Made by a program: the position numbers and the translations under genes
Notes under the pieces: generated by a model
Databases searched by the model: none
Told to the model about the DNA's origin: nothing
Seen by the model: the letters and a program-made list of their open reading frames with translations, nothing else
From: Sulfitobacter sp.
GTDB lineage: Bacteria > Pseudomonadota > Alphaproteobacteria > Rhodobacterales > Rhodobacteraceae
Direction of reading: 5' to 3'
Assembly: GCA_024636445.1 (NCBI GenBank)
Contig: JAGXHE010000176.1
Coordinates: 1 to 32,219 of the forward strand
Length of the DNA: 32,219 bases
Shown here: one piece after another, positions 8,745-17,863 of the stretch
Numbering within the stretch: the stretch's first letter is position 1
Layout of the letters: each line of letters opens with the position of its first letter

Positions 8745-9782
8745 CTAGATAATCTCGTCCTCGTCAAAGATCGGATCGGACCCAAGCTGGGCGGTCATGT
8801 CTTCGACGGTGTCTTCGTCGGCGCGCGGGCCCAGTTCGGCCAGATGAAATATCGCGTCGCCTTCGTTGACCACCGGCAGAATCGCGCGCCCGATCAGGAT
8901 GCCCGCTTCGGGGGCCTTCAATTCGACCTCGACGTGGCCGAAGGGGTCTGAAATTGCGGCCAGAACATCGCCCTCTTCCACCACCTCTCCGGTGTCCCGG
9001 AATGTGCGCAGCAACCCGCCCGCAGGGGCGCGCAGCCAGTGCGACCCTTTGCAGATCAGCGAGGCGGACTTGCCCTTCGCGATGCCCTTGGCGGGCAGCA
9101 TGTCCTGGGCGCGCAGCACCCGCATGATGCCCGCGAAACCGGCACGCACCGCAAATTCGTCGAAGCGCAGGCCTTCGCCCGCCTCATACAGCAGCACAGG
9201 CGTGCCACGCGCCGCCGCCTCGCCGCGCAACGATCCGTCGCGCAGCGGCGAGTTCAGGATCACCGGCGCACCGAAATCGCGGGCCATCTTCGCCGTGATC
9301 GCGTCACCCGGCGTGATGCGGCATTGGGGCAGATTGGTGCGGTGGATTGACGCCGAATGCAGATCAATCCCGAAATCACAGCGCAGCACGACCTCGTTGA
9401 GGAAAATATGCGCGAGCCGCGACCCCAATGACCCCGAGGGCGTGCCGGGAAAACAGCGGTTCAGGTCGCGCCGGTCGGGCAGATAGCGCGAGCGGTTGAG
9501 AAAGCCGAAGGAGTTGACCACAGGCACCACCAGAAGCGTGCCGCGCAGGCTGGACAGCTGCGGCGCGCGCAGCAGGCGGCGCACGATCTCGACGCCGATC
9601 ACCTCGTCGCCGTGTACCGCTGCCGAGACGAACATCGTCGGCCCCTCGCGCTTGCCGTGATGTACCTTGACCGACATATGCACCGGCGTGTGGTCGGGCA
9701 GGATCGACACCGGCAGATCGACGGTGTCACTGGTGCCCGCGGCGATGCGTTTGCCTGCGATCTCGAAAGGGGGGCGGCTCAT
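8745..9782 (-). CDS. Succinylglutamate desuccinylase/aspartoacylase (AstE/AspA) family zinc hydrolase
   Basis: This is an M14-type zinc amidohydrolase of the AstE/AspA family. The zinc-binding motif HGDE lies in SAAVHGDEVIGVEIVRRLL near residue 55, with the third ligand in DLHSAS near residue 140. NRCFPG and the catalytic Glu in YEAGEG are also family features. The C-terminal ~100 residues (KGSHWLRAPAGGLL... EEGDVLAAISDPFG... EAGILIGRAILPVVNEGDAIF) look like the barrel domain of such proteins. I chose the ATG at 9782 (345 residues); a TTG ten codons upstream is possible. The real substrate could be an N-acylated amino acid or another amide. It is the last gene of the ppiD-trpE group, 66 nt after trpE. 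Confidence 0.85.
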   Translation of the reverse strand: MSRPPFEIAGKRIAAGTSDTVDLPVSILPDHTPVHMSVKVHHGKREGPTMFVSAAVHGDEVIGVEIVRRLLRAPQLSSLRGTLLVVPVVNSFGFLNRSRYLPDRRDLNRCFPGTPSGSLGSRLAHIFLNEVVLRCDFGIDLHSASIHRTNLPQCRITPGDAITAKMARDFGAPVILNSPLRDGSLRGEAAARGTPVLLYEAGEGLRFDEFAVRAGFAGIMRVLRAQDMLPAKGIAKGKSASLICKGSHWLRAPAGGLLRTFRDTGEVVEEGDVLAAISDPFGHVEVELKAPEAGILIGRAILPVVNEGDAIFHLAELGPRADEDTVEDMTAQLGSDPIFDEDEII

Positions 9783-9848
9783 GGTACGGGCAGGCCTTTT
9801 CTGAGGGTCCAAAACATTCCGTGCGTCGTCACGGGGCGTGTGAAACGG

Positions 9849-11357
9849 TTATCCGTTGCCCCCGCCAAAACGTGCCGCATCTTCTGCCGCACGGCGGATC
9901 GCGCCGGATTTGTGAACGGTTTCCATGTATTCCGATTGCGGGTCGCTGTCATAGACCACGCCACCGCCTGCCTGAATGTACAGCGTCTGGTCCTTGACCA
10001 CGGCAGTGCGCAGGGCGATGCACATGTCCATGTCGCCGCCCGCGCTGAAATAGCCGACGCCGCCGCCATAGACGCCGCGCTTTTCCGGCTCAAGCTCGTC
10101 GATGATCTGCATCGCGCGGACCTTGGGCGCACCGGACACGGTGCCTGCGGGCATCCCTGCGAAAAACGCGTCCAGCGCGTCCTTGCCGGGGGCCAACTCG
10201 CCCACCACGTTCGACACGATGTGCATGACGTGGCTGTAGCGTTCGACGATGAATTCCTCTGTGGGGCGCACCGTCCCGATCTTTGCCACGCGTCCCACGT
10301 CGTTGCGGCCCAGATCCAGCAGCATCAGATGCTCGGCCAGTTCCTTCTGGTCGGCCAGCAGATCGGCCTCGAGCGCGCGGTCTTCTTCGGGCGTCGCACC
10401 ACGGGGCCGTGTGCCTGCGATGGGACGGATGGTGATTTCGTTGCCGAAGACACGCACCAGAATTTCAGGGCTGGCCCCGATGACCTGAAAGCCACCGAAG
10501 TTGAAATAGAACATGAACGGCGACGGGTTGGTGCGGCGCAGCGACCGATAGAGCGAGAAGGGCGGCTGCACAAAGGCTTGCGACCAGCGCTGGCTGGGCA
10601 CCACCTGAAAGATGTCACCGGCGCGGATGTAATCCTTGGCCTTTTCGACAGCGTCCAGATAGCCCTGATGGGTAAAGTTGCTGACCGGCTCGACGCTGAC
10701 CGATGCCTCGCCCAGATTTCGGGTTTCGCGCGGCATGGCGCGTTCCAGATCGCGCACGGCGTCCATCACCCGCTCTGCGGCCTGCGCATAGGCGGCGCGC
10801 GCCGACTGGCCATCTTTGACCCATGCGGGCGACACCACGGTGACCTCGCCCTTGACCCCGTCGAGCACAGCAATGACCGAAGGGCGCAGCATCAGCGCAT
10901 CGGGCAGGCCCAGCGGATCGGGGTTCACATCCGGCAGGTGTTCGATCAGCCGCACGGTGTCATAGCCCAGATAGCCGAACAGACCGGCAGCGGCCTGCGG
11001 CAGATCATCGGGCAGGTCGATCCTGGATTCAGCGATCAGGGCGCGCAAGGCGTCCAGAGGGTTGCCGTCCATCGGCTGAAACGCATCGGCGTCATAGCGC
11101 GCGCTGCGGTTCACAGACGAGGTTTCGCCCTCGCACCGCCAGATCAGGTCGGGCTTCATCCCGATGATGGAATAGCGCCCGCGCACTTCGCCACCCGTCA
11201 CCGATTCCAGCACAAAGGCGTTTTCCGCAGCCCCCGTCAGCTTGAGCATCAGCGACACCGGCGTATCGAGATCGGCGGCCAGACGCGTATAGACGATCTG
11301 GTTGCTGCCGGCATCGAAACCGGCTGCAAAGCTGTCGTATGCGGGTGTCAGGGACAT
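9849..11357 (-). CDS. trpE: Anthranilate synthase component I
   Basis: TrpE converts chorismate and ammonia (from TrpG) to anthranilate, the first and feedback-controlled step of tryptophan synthesis. The 502-residue length is typical for stand-alone TrpE. The N-terminal domain carries FVLESVTGGEVRGRYSIIGM, which corresponds to the tryptophan-binding LxES region. The chorismate-binding domain shows RPIAGTRPRG (about residue 305), LDLGRNDVGRVA, GMPAGTVSGAPKVRAMQIIDELE and GGGVGYFSAGG. It starts 14 nt after ppiD, so the two are probably co-transcribed. No Trp leader peptide fits in that gap, so any attenuation would have to act elsewhere. Confidence 0.96.
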   Translation of the reverse strand: MSLTPAYDSFAAGFDAGSNQIVYTRLAADLDTPVSLMLKLTGAAENAFVLESVTGGEVRGRYSIIGMKPDLIWRCEGETSSVNRSARYDADAFQPMDGNPLDALRALIAESRIDLPDDLPQAAAGLFGYLGYDTVRLIEHLPDVNPDPLGLPDALMLRPSVIAVLDGVKGEVTVVSPAWVKDGQSARAAYAQAAERVMDAVRDLERAMPRETRNLGEASVSVEPVSNFTHQGYLDAVEKAKDYIRAGDIFQVVPSQRWSQAFVQPPFSLYRSLRRTNPSPFMFYFNFGGFQVIGASPEILVRVFGNEITIRPIAGTRPRGATPEEDRALEADLLADQKELAEHLMLLDLGRNDVGRVAKIGTVRPTEEFIVERYSHVMHIVSNVVGELAPGKDALDAFFAGMPAGTVSGAPKVRAMQIIDELEPEKRGVYGGGVGYFSAGGDMDMCIALRTAVVKDQTLYIQAGGGVVYDSDPQSEYMETVHKSGAIRRAAEDAARFGGGNG

Positions 11358-11371
11358 TTCAAAATCACGGA

Positions 11372-13216
11372 TCAGGGAAAGTTCACGTGAACGGCCTGCA
11401 CCGCGCGCTGGTCGATCTGCGGACGGGCCCGCACGGTGGTATCACCCGTGTAGATGTCCAGAATGTTTTGCGACAGCGACTGGTTCATCTGCTCGGCCAG
11501 TTGCTCTTGCAGGGCGGCGGCTTCGGCGTTGTCTGCAGCGGGCAGGATGTCGTCCAGACGCACGATCACGACCATGCCCTGACCGGTGACCAGATTGATG
11601 TCACCCTCGTTCATTTCAAAGACCCGCGCCATGAAACCGCGCGGCGTGTTCTGGATGAAAGCGTTGCGGGTCTGATCGGCCTCTTCGATCGAATCCAGTT
11701 CCAGATCGGCAAACCCTGTGCCGTCTTTCAGTTGCGGCAGCAGCTCTTCTGCCTTGGCGGTCAGCGCGGCCTCGGTGCGGGCGGCGACCATGTCTTCGGC
11801 CACGTCCTCGCGTGATTCTTCAAAGGTCGCATCGCGGGCGGGGATGACCTCGTCCAGACGCAGGGCAAAGATACCACCGTCGCTCAGCCGTTCGATCTCG
11901 GGAAAATCGTCCTGGGTCAAGGCCAGCGCGGCTTCGCGAAATTCGGTGTAGCCCGACATCGCATCATCCAGACCTTCGAACCAATCTACGGTGTTGACGG
12001 TCATTTCGCTCTCGGCGGCCAGCTCTTCCAGCGTCGCACCGCCGGCCAGCAGATCGTCGTAATCGTTCATCTGCACTTCGACCAGACGGCGGGCACGATC
12101 AGCGGCCAGCGTGGCGCGCAGTTCTGGCTCGGCCTGCTCGAAGGTGGTGTTCTGCGCGGGCAATACGCCGTTGATGCGAAACAGGGCAGGCCCCAGCGAC
12201 GATGGCAGCGGGCCTGCGACATCGCCCACTTCAGCGGCGAATATCGCCTCCCCGGCGGCATCCAGATCGTCCTCGCTCACGTCTCCCATGTCGACGTCGG
12301 CCAGATCCAGTCCACGGTCCTGTACCAGCTGCTCAAAGGTGGTGCCTTGTATTTCCAGCGCTGCGGCTGCGCGGTCTGCGGCCTCATCATCGAGGAAGGG
12401 CAGACGTTCGACCAGACGACGCTCGGGCTGCTGGTATTCGTCTGTGCGCGCGTCATAGGCGGCTTGCAGATCGGCCTCGGCTACCTCGACCGTGTCCAGC
12501 AACATGTCGGGGGTCAGCAGCGCATAGGTGATCTTCTTGGTCTCGGGGCGCTGATAGTCGGATTGGTTTTCGCTGTGATAGGCGCGCATCTCGTCTTCGG
12601 TAGGCGCGGCAACCGGTGTTTCCAGATCGTCGGCATTCAGACGCGACCATGTGAAATCACGCGCTTCGCCAACGTAGTTGACCAGCGTTTTGGCATAGGT
12701 GTCGGGCATGACCACGCCAGAGGCGATGGCACCCTGCAGCAGGCTGCGGGAAGCCTCTTCGCGCAGGCTTGTCTCGAACTCGGTTTCGCTGAGCCCCGAT
12801 TGTTCGAGTGCCATGCGATAGCCCTCGCGGTTGAATTCACCGTCAACGCCGCGAAAGGCACGGATTTGCAGGATTTCGTCGCGCAGCGCGGCGTCACCGA
12901 TCGACAGGCCCAGCCTGTCGGTCTCGTTGTCCAGCGCGCGCTGGCGGACCAGACGTTGTAGCACGGATTGGTCCAGACCCATCGCCTGTGCGCGGGCAAA
13001 GGGCAGCTGTTCGCCGGTCTGCGCCTCGACGGCACGGATTTCCTGGCTAAGCTGGCGGGCATATTGGTCGATATCGATGTGTTTGTCACCGACGGTGCCC
13101 ACGGTGCGAAGTGTGCCCGACAGATTGGTCGCGCCGAACCCGCCCAAGCCCAGTATCAACAGGCCCATCAGGATCCAGACAAAGGTTTTTGACATGTTCT
13201 TCGTGCGTATGGCCAT
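11372..13216 (-). CDS. PpiD-like membrane-anchored periplasmic peptidyl-prolyl isomerase/chaperone
   Basis: The 614-residue size matches E. coli PpiD (623). A single N-terminal membrane anchor (about residues 10-30, VWILMGLLILGLGGFGA) would leave the rest in the periplasm. Residues ~35-190 look like the SurA-type N-terminal chaperone domain (DKHIDIDQYARQLSQEIRA...). The following region contains a divergent parvulin-like segment ending LPSSLGPALFRINGVLPA near residue 350. The rest is mostly helical with repeated acidic segments. The role would be folding of newly exported outer-membrane proteins near the Sec translocon. Isomerase activity is doubtful because the parvulin core looks degenerate. 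Ribosome binding site GAGGA lies eight bases before the ATG; trpE follows after 14 nt. Confidence 0.85.
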   Translation of the reverse strand: MAIRTKNMSKTFVWILMGLLILGLGGFGATNLSGTLRTVGTVGDKHIDIDQYARQLSQEIRAVEAQTGEQLPFARAQAMGLDQSVLQRLVRQRALDNETDRLGLSIGDAALRDEILQIRAFRGVDGEFNREGYRMALEQSGLSETEFETSLREEASRSLLQGAIASGVVMPDTYAKTLVNYVGEARDFTWSRLNADDLETPVAAPTEDEMRAYHSENQSDYQRPETKKITYALLTPDMLLDTVEVAEADLQAAYDARTDEYQQPERRLVERLPFLDDEAADRAAAALEIQGTTFEQLVQDRGLDLADVDMGDVSEDDLDAAGEAIFAAEVGDVAGPLPSSLGPALFRINGVLPAQNTTFEQAEPELRATLAADRARRLVEVQMNDYDDLLAGGATLEELAAESEMTVNTVDWFEGLDDAMSGYTEFREAALALTQDDFPEIERLSDGGIFALRLDEVIPARDATFEESREDVAEDMVAARTEAALTAKAEELLPQLKDGTGFADLELDSIEEADQTRNAFIQNTPRGFMARVFEMNEGDINLVTGQGMVVIVRLDDILPAADNAEAAALQEQLAEQMNQSLSQNILDIYTGDTTVRARPQIDQRAVQAVHVNFP

Positions 13217-13278
13217 GATGCGCGTCCTCGATAAAGTTTGCCTTGTCTAGCGAGCGTGCTGGGCAGGGGCAAGGGGCG

Positions 13279-14460
13279 TCAGCGCGGCAGGTCCAGTGCG
13301 GCAAGGCGGCTGTAGAACTCGGCGATTCCCGCCACATCGAGATTGGCAAAGGCAATCCGAAGCTGGCGCGCGCCGCTGGTGTCGTCCGCAGGGCAGAACA
13401 TGGTGCCGGGCAGGCACAAGATGCCCGCATCGCGCACCAGTTGTGGCGCAAGGTCGGCCGAGGACATCGCAAAGGGATGCTCCAGATAGGCAAAATACGC
13501 GCCCAAGCCCAGCAACCGCCAGCCCTGTGCCGCGAGCACGTCAAAGCCGCTGGCGATGGCTGCGCGACGGGCAAGGATTTCGTCACGCTCGCCCGCGACC
13601 CATTGTGACAGGTTCTCCAGCCCCCAAAGAGCGGCATACTGGCCGATCTGACCGGGGCAAATGGCAACGGTATCTAGGAACTTTTCGACCTCGGCCAGAC
13701 GCGCAGGGGATGCGGCAAGTGCGCCTACACGGTGGCCGGTCAGGCGGTAAGCCTTTGAAAAGGAATAGAGATGGATGAACGTATCCTGCCAGCCGTCTTG
13801 CTGAAACAGCGGGTGCGGCGCGCCCGAACGGCTGTCAAAATCGCGGTAGGTCTCGTCGACCAGCAGGGCGATGCCTGCCTCTTTCGCCTGATCATAAAAG
13901 GCGCGGACCAGATCGGCGGGATATTCTACGCCGCCGGGATTATTCGGCGTGACCAGCGCAATCGCACGGGTGCGCGGCGTGATCAGGGCGCGGGCGGCAT
14001 CGACGTCCGGCAGCAGATCATCACCGGTGCGCAGCGCGACCGACGTGACACCGGACATATCCAGCCACATCTTGTGATTAAAGTACCACGGCGTCGGCAG
14101 GATCACCTCGTCACCATCTGAACACAGCGTCGCGATCGCGGCGGCAAAGGCCTGATTGCACCCGGACGTGATGGCAACGTGATCGCCTGAGACCTGTGCT
14201 GCGTAATGGCTGCTGATCTGTGCGGCCAGTGCGTCGCGCAGCGCGGGCATACCCAAAACGGGACCGTAGAGATGCGCATCATCACGGGTCAGGGCGGCAT
14301 CGGCCATCGCCTGACGCAACGCCTGCGGCGGCGGCTCGACCGGGGCGGCCTGGCTTACGTTGATCAGCGGGCGACCTTCGGGATGGGTCACACCGTCCAG
14401 CCAGCGGCGGGCCTCCATGACCGGAGGGGCGAAGGTGGTGGCGGTGCGTGGCAGGTTCAT
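13279..14460 (-). CDS. Class I/II pyridoxal-phosphate aminotransferase
   Basis: This is a fold-type I PLP enzyme of 393 residues when the ATG at 14460 is used (MNLPRTATTFAPPVMEARRWL). The frame runs 36 codons further upstream but without homology-like sequence. PLP-binding features are SGCNQAFAAAI near residue 98, the VTPNNPGG loop near 170, LLVDETYRDF near 200 and the Schiff-base lysine in LYSFSKAYRLTGHRVG near 235. The substrate specificity (aspartate, aromatic or other) cannot be read from the sequence. It is 44 nt downstream of gpt and 62 nt upstream of ppiD on the same strand. Confidence 0.88.
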   Translation of the reverse strand: MNLPRTATTFAPPVMEARRWLDGVTHPEGRPLINVSQAAPVEPPPQALRQAMADAALTRDDAHLYGPVLGMPALRDALAAQISSHYAAQVSGDHVAITSGCNQAFAAAIATLCSDGDEVILPTPWYFNHKMWLDMSGVTSVALRTGDDLLPDVDAARALITPRTRAIALVTPNNPGGVEYPADLVRAFYDQAKEAGIALLVDETYRDFDSRSGAPHPLFQQDGWQDTFIHLYSFSKAYRLTGHRVGALAASPARLAEVEKFLDTVAICPGQIGQYAALWGLENLSQWVAGERDEILARRAAIASGFDVLAAQGWRLLGLGAYFAYLEHPFAMSSADLAPQLVRDAGILCLPGTMFCPADDTSGARQLRIAFANLDVAGIAEFYSRLAALDLPR

Positions 14461-14504
14461 CGGGCGGCTCCGGGAGGGATTGAGAAGGCGGCGTGCCGAG
14501 AGTG

Positions 14505-15008
14505 TCAGTCCTTGCCGCGGTAGGGATCGACGTATTGCAGCGCCATGTCCCACGGAAAGAAAATCCACGTGTCCTGGCTGACTTCGGTGACAAAGGTGTC
14601 GACCTGCGGGCGGCCTTTGGGCTTGGCGTAGACGGTGGCGAAATGCGCCTTGGGGTACATTGCGCGCACCACTTCAAGGGTTTTGCCGCTGTCCACCAGA
14701 TCGTCGATGATCAGGATACCGGTGCCGTCGCCCATCAGCTTGGCGTCGGGCGATTTCAGCACGCGCGCCTCGGACTGGTCCTGATGGTCGTAGGATTTGA
14801 TGCTGATCGTGTCGACCGTGCGAATGTCCAGCTCGCGCGCCGCGATCATTGCCGGGGCCATTCCGCCACGGGTGATTGCAACAACGGCGCGCCAGCCACC
14901 GTCTGCAGGGCCATGTTCGGCCAGACGCCACGCCAGCGCGCGGCTGTCGCGGTGGATCTGGTCCCAGCTGATGTGAAAGCCTTTTTCGTGGGGCAAACGG
15001 TCGGTCAT
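14505..15008 (-). CDS. gpt: Xanthine-guanine phosphoribosyltransferase
   Basis: Gpt salvages guanine and xanthine (and weakly hypoxanthine) to the nucleotides using PRPP. The 167-residue protein is close to the E. coli enzyme (152 residues). The PRPP-binding signature [13 protein letters not shown] is near residue 97, and the N-terminal part contains [13 protein letters not shown], the other conserved PRPP/pyrophosphate loop. [12 protein letters not shown] and DTWIFFPWD near the C-terminus match the base-binding region of Gpt rather than Hpt. The gene starts 4 nt after the LysE-family gene, implying one transcript. Confidence 0.93.
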   Translation of the reverse strand: MTDRLPHEKGFHISWDQIHRDSRALAWRLAEHGPADGGWRAVVAITRGGMAPAMIAARELDIRTVDTISIKSYDHQDQSEARVLKSPDAKLMGDGTGILIIDDLVDSGKTLEVVRAMYPKAHFATVYAKPKGRPQVDTFVTEVSQDTWIFFPWDMALQYVDPYRGKD

Positions 15009-15012
15009 GGGA

Positions 15013-15615
15013 TCACTTTCCTGTCAGAAGTTTCAAGCCAAAGCCACCCAGCGCCAGCGCCGCGATACGGTCCAGCACAGGTTTGGCCGCAAGATAGCGC
15101 GCACGGGCCGGGCCGCTGGACAGCAGCAGGGCGCAGGCGGAGTAAAACAGCACTTCAAGAACGAAGTGGTTGGCTGCGATCAGCGCGATATGCGCAGCCT
15201 CCAGCCCTGAGGGGAAGACGACGACGATGATCGCACCGGCAAAGAGCATGGATTTGGGATTGCCAAGGTTAACCAGAAACCCCGCCAGAAACGCCCGCCC
15301 GCGCGGCACTGCTACATCGCCCAGCGTGTCGCGCGCATGGCGCCAGGTCTGGATGGCGATCCAGATCAGATAGAGCGCGCCGCCGATCTTCAGCGTCGTG
15401 TAGGCCCACGGGAACAGCGCAAACAGCCCGCCAAGACCCAAAAGCGCCGCAGTGGTCCACAGTGCTGCCATGGTCGCCAGACCCAAGCCCGCAGCGATAC
15501 CCGCCGCGCGCCCGGCACTGACCGACATGCGCACCGACACCAGAAAGGCGGCACCGGGGCTGAGCAGGGCGGCGATCAGGATCGCGTTAAAGGCAAGCAG
15601 GCTTTCCAGCGTCAT
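15013..15615 (-). CDS. LysE/RhtB-family amino-acid exporter
   Basis: This is a 200-residue integral membrane protein of the LysE superfamily, which exports amino acids or related metabolites. The N-terminal [29 protein letters not shown] carries the family's SPGP-like turn. [18 protein letters not shown] in the middle is the second conserved motif (NPK). About six hydrophobic segments can be counted. The substrate is unknown. It lies between fabI (8-nt gap) and gpt (4-nt gap) and is probably co-transcribed with both. Confidence 0.9.
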   Translation of the reverse strand: MTLESLLAFNAILIAALLSPGAAFLVSVRMSVSAGRAAGIAAGLGLATMAALWTTAALLGLGGLFALFPWAYTTLKIGGALYLIWIAIQTWRHARDTLGDVAVPRGRAFLAGFLVNLGNPKSMLFAGAIIVVVFPSGLEAAHIALIAANHFVLEVLFYSACALLLSSGPARARYLAAKPVLDRIAALALGGFGLKLLTGK

Positions 15616-15623
15616 CGATCAGG

Positions 15624-16427
15624 TCACTTTGTGATATCGGGGGCGTCGACCGCTTTCATGCCGACGACGTGATAGCCTGCATCGACGTGCAGGTTTTCGC
15701 CGGTGGTGCCGCTGCCCAGATCTGAGAGCAGGTACAACGCGGCTTTGCCGACGTCTTCGATGGTGACATTGCGGCGCAGCGGCGAGTTGTACTCATTCCA
15801 CTTCATTATGTACCGGAAATCACCGATGCCCGATGCTGCGAGCGTTTTGATCGGACCGGCCGAGATGGCGTTGACGCGGATGCCGTCTTTGCCCAAATCT
15901 TCGGCAAGATATTGCACAGATGCCTCAAGCGCAGCCTTGGCCACGCCCATGACATTATAATGTGGCATGACTTTTTCGGCACCGTAATAGGTGAGGGTCA
16001 CGGCACTGCTGCCGGGGTTCATCATCTTTTCCGCGCGCTGCATCACGGCGGTGAAAGAGTAGACCGAGATGTCCATCGACATGGCAAAGTTGCGACGACT
16101 GGTATCGACATACCGCCCGCGCAATTCAGATTTGTCCGAGAAACCAATGGCATGGACCACGAAGTCCAGGTTGCCCCAGGTCTCTTTCAACGACGCGAAC
16201 AATGCGTCGATCGACGCCTCGTCGCCCACGTCGCAGGGCAGAACGATATTGCTGCCCACGGAAGCCGCCAACGGGTCCACGCGTTTCTTCAGAGCGTCGC
16301 CCTGGTAGGAAAATGCCAGTTCCGCACCGGCATCGGCCAGTGTCTTGGCAATGCCCCATGCGATTGACTTGTCATTGGCAAGGCCCATGATCAGCCCACG
16401 TTTGCCCTTCATTAGCTCATGCGCCAT
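15624..16427 (-). CDS. fabI: Enoyl-[acyl-carrier-protein] reductase (NADH)
   Basis: FabI reduces enoyl-ACP in the last step of each fatty-acid elongation cycle. I chose the ATG at 16427 (267 residues, MAHELMKGKRGLIMGLAND) because a strong ribosome binding site (AAGGGG) lies six bases upstream; an in-frame ATG seven codons earlier overlaps that site. The nucleotide-binding segment is GLIMGLANDKSIAWGIA. The catalytic Y-x6-K pair is Y157 and K164 (YNVMGVAK). AGPIKTLAASGI near residue 195 is the substrate-binding loop typical of FabI. It heads a long minus-strand gene run and diverges from pdxH. Confidence 0.95.
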   Translation of the reverse strand: MAHELMKGKRGLIMGLANDKSIAWGIAKTLADAGAELAFSYQGDALKKRVDPLAASVGSNIVLPCDVGDEASIDALFASLKETWGNLDFVVHAIGFSDKSELRGRYVDTSRRNFAMSMDISVYSFTAVMQRAEKMMNPGSSAVTLTYYGAEKVMPHYNVMGVAKAALEASVQYLAEDLGKDGIRVNAISAGPIKTLAASGIGDFRYIMKWNEYNSPLRRNVTIEDVGKAALYLLSDLGSGTTGENLHVDAGYHVVGMKAVDAPDITK

Positions 16428-16477
16428 CAAAAACCCCTTTGCCTTCAAGCCACTTCACCTAAGGGACCTTTAGGCGA

Positions 16478-16507
16478 TTGACCCGGCCCCATCAAGAGAG
16501 TTGGTAT
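16478..16507 (+). promoter_or_regulatory. Possible pdxH promoter (TTGACC, weak -10)
   Basis: TTGACC at 16478-16483 is followed 18 bases later by TGGTAT (16502-16507). The -35 is good and the -10 is poor. It lies in the 163-bp divergent gap between fabI and pdxH, about 85 nt before the pdxH start. Confidence 0.3.
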
Positions 16508-16590
16508 GCATGAGATGCGGTCGATGTGCGCTATGTTACGAAGGCGCAGGTGGACGTGCGAACATCGCGACGTGATTGAAGGGGACGAAT

Positions 16591-17196
16591 ATGGCGGAAC
16601 GCAGTGGAAAATTCGCGGGGGACGATCCCTTTGCATTGGTCCGCACATGGCTGGCCGAGGCCGAAGCGGTCGAGGTGAACGATCCCAATGCCATTGCCCT
16701 GGCAACGGTCGATGCGTCGGGCATGCCCAATGCGCGGATGGTTTTGTTGAAGGACATCACCGACGATGCGTTCATATTCTATACCAATTATGAAAGTGCC
16801 AAGGCGCAGGAGCTGGAACAGGCCAAGGCCGCGGCGTTCGTTATGCATTGGAAATCGCTGCGTCGGCAGGTGCGGGTGCGCGGCACGATCACGCGCGAAG
16901 ACGGACCGCTTGCCGATGAATACTATGCGTCACGCTCGCTCAAAAGCCGGTTGGGTGCCTGGGCCTCGCGGCAAAGCCGCTCGCTGAAGAACCGCGCCAC
17001 GTTGATGGCCGAAGTGGCCAAGGTCACGGCGCAGCACGGGACCAACCCCAAACGCCCGCCGTTCTGGGGCGGCTACAGGATTGCCCCCGTCGAGATCGAA
17101 TTTTGGGCCGACGGCGATTTCAGGCTGCACGACAGATACAAATGGCAACGCAAAACCGAAGCTGATCCTTGGGAGGTTGGCCGGTTGAACCCATGA
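16591..17196 (+). CDS. pdxH: Pyridoxine/pyridoxamine 5'-phosphate oxidase
   Basis: PdxH uses FMN to oxidise pyridoxine or pyridoxamine phosphate to pyridoxal phosphate, in both de novo synthesis and salvage of vitamin B6. I chose the ATG at 16591 (201 residues, [17 protein letters not shown]), which follows a GAAGGGGA ribosome binding site. FMN-binding motifs are ARMVLLKD near residue 50 and [12 protein letters not shown] near 63. The C-terminal signature [12 protein letters not shown] and HDRYKWQR match the family. It is slightly shorter than E. coli PdxH (218) at the N-terminus, as is usual in this group. The window also encodes two PLP-dependent aminotransferases and a PLP decarboxylase. 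Confidence 0.95.
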   Translation: MAERSGKFAGDDPFALVRTWLAEAEAVEVNDPNAIALATVDASGMPNARMVLLKDITDDAFIFYTNYESAKAQELEQAKAAAFVMHWKSLRRQVRVRGTITREDGPLADEYYASRSLKSRLGAWASRQSRSLKNRATLMAEVAKVTAQHGTNPKRPPFWGGYRIAPVEIEFWADGDFRLHDRYKWQRKTEADPWEVGRLNP

Positions 17197-17236
17197 ATCT
17201 CGCGTAGCGTGAATTGCAGATTGTTGATTTTTATAA

Positions 17237-17283
17237 GCTTTTCACGCTTGAAAAGCGATAACGAAATCGTGCAAGTCTTGCAC
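17237..17283 (+). promoter_or_regulatory. Two hairpins in the cold-shock gene leader
   Basis: GCTTTTCA (17237-17244) pairs with TGAAAAGC (17249-17256) around a 4-nt loop. A second hairpin, GTGCAA/TTGCAC (17269-17274/17278-17283), follows. They lie in the 113-nt gap before the double cold-shock-domain gene and have no T tract, so they look more like leader structure than a pdxH terminator. Structured leaders are known to regulate some cold-shock genes; here that is inference. Confidence 0.4.
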
Positions 17284-17309
17284 CAACGAATGCCTGCACG
17301 GACAGACGG

Positions 17310-17861
17310 ATGAAAGACAACCTTGTGGAAGATGAAGAACAAAACCGCGAATCTGTCACAGGGCTGGTCAAATGGTTTGACCCGGTCAAAGGGTTCGGTT
17401 TCATCATCGCCGATATCGGCGGGCCGGATATTCTTCTGCACGTCAACGTGTTGCGCAACTTTGGGCAAAGCTCGATTTCGGATCAGGCGCGCATAAACGT
17501 ATTGGTCCAGAGAACCGAACGCGGTGTTCAGGCGGTCGAAATTCTGACGATTGCGCCACCTGAAAGCAGTTATCACAGCCTGCCGCTGACCGACCTTGCC
17601 GAGATCGGCATCGCGGATGTGCGCGACGTGCCACTGGAGGCGGGGCGGGTAAAGTGGTTCGACAAGGGCAAGGGATTCGGCTTTGCCAACGTCTTTGGCA
17701 AGGCGGACGATGTTTTCTTGCATGTCGAGGTGTTGCGCCGGTCGGGTCTGGCGGACCTGCAACCGGGCGAAGCCTTGGCAATGCGGGTGATTGATGGCAA
17801 ACGTGGTCGCATGGCCGCCGAAGTTCACGCTTGGGAGGCGGCGCTGTCAAAGGACGACTGA
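17310..17861 (+). CDS. Cold-shock protein with two cold-shock domains
   Basis: The 183-residue protein carries two cold-shock (OB-fold, nucleic-acid-binding) domains instead of the usual single 65-70-residue domain. Domain 1 (about residues 16-80) has VKWFDPVKGFGFI, the RNP1-type motif, and DILLHVNVL, the RNP2-type motif. Domain 2 (about 110-175) has VKWFDKGKGFGFA and DVFLHVEVL. A ~28-residue linker separates them. Likely roles are RNA chaperone or translation/transcription antitermination in the cytoplasm. Two-domain forms are known in alphaproteobacteria. The DUF192 gene begins two bases after the stop, so the two are probably one operon. No start nearer to domain 1 competes with the ATG at 17310. 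Confidence 0.9.
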   Translation: MKDNLVEDEEQNRESVTGLVKWFDPVKGFGFIIADIGGPDILLHVNVLRNFGQSSISDQARINVLVQRTERGVQAVEILTIAPPESSYHSLPLTDLAEIGIADVRDVPLEAGRVKWFDKGKGFGFANVFGKADDVFLHVEVLRRSGLADLQPGEALAMRVIDGKRGRMAAEVHAWEAALSKDD

Positions 17862-17863
17862 CG

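Noticed and set aside
9612-11390. A 592-codon plus-strand frame covering trpE
   Set aside because: It is a shadow of trpE and the neighbouring hydrolase gene; the translation is low-complexity and His/Gln/Arg-rich. The same applies to long antisense frames at 5281-6585, 3216-4100, 19480-20952, 24793-26253 and 28781-30184.
17237-17256. Intrinsic terminator for pdxH
   Set aside because: The stem has no T tract in either direction, so leader structure of the next gene is the better reading.
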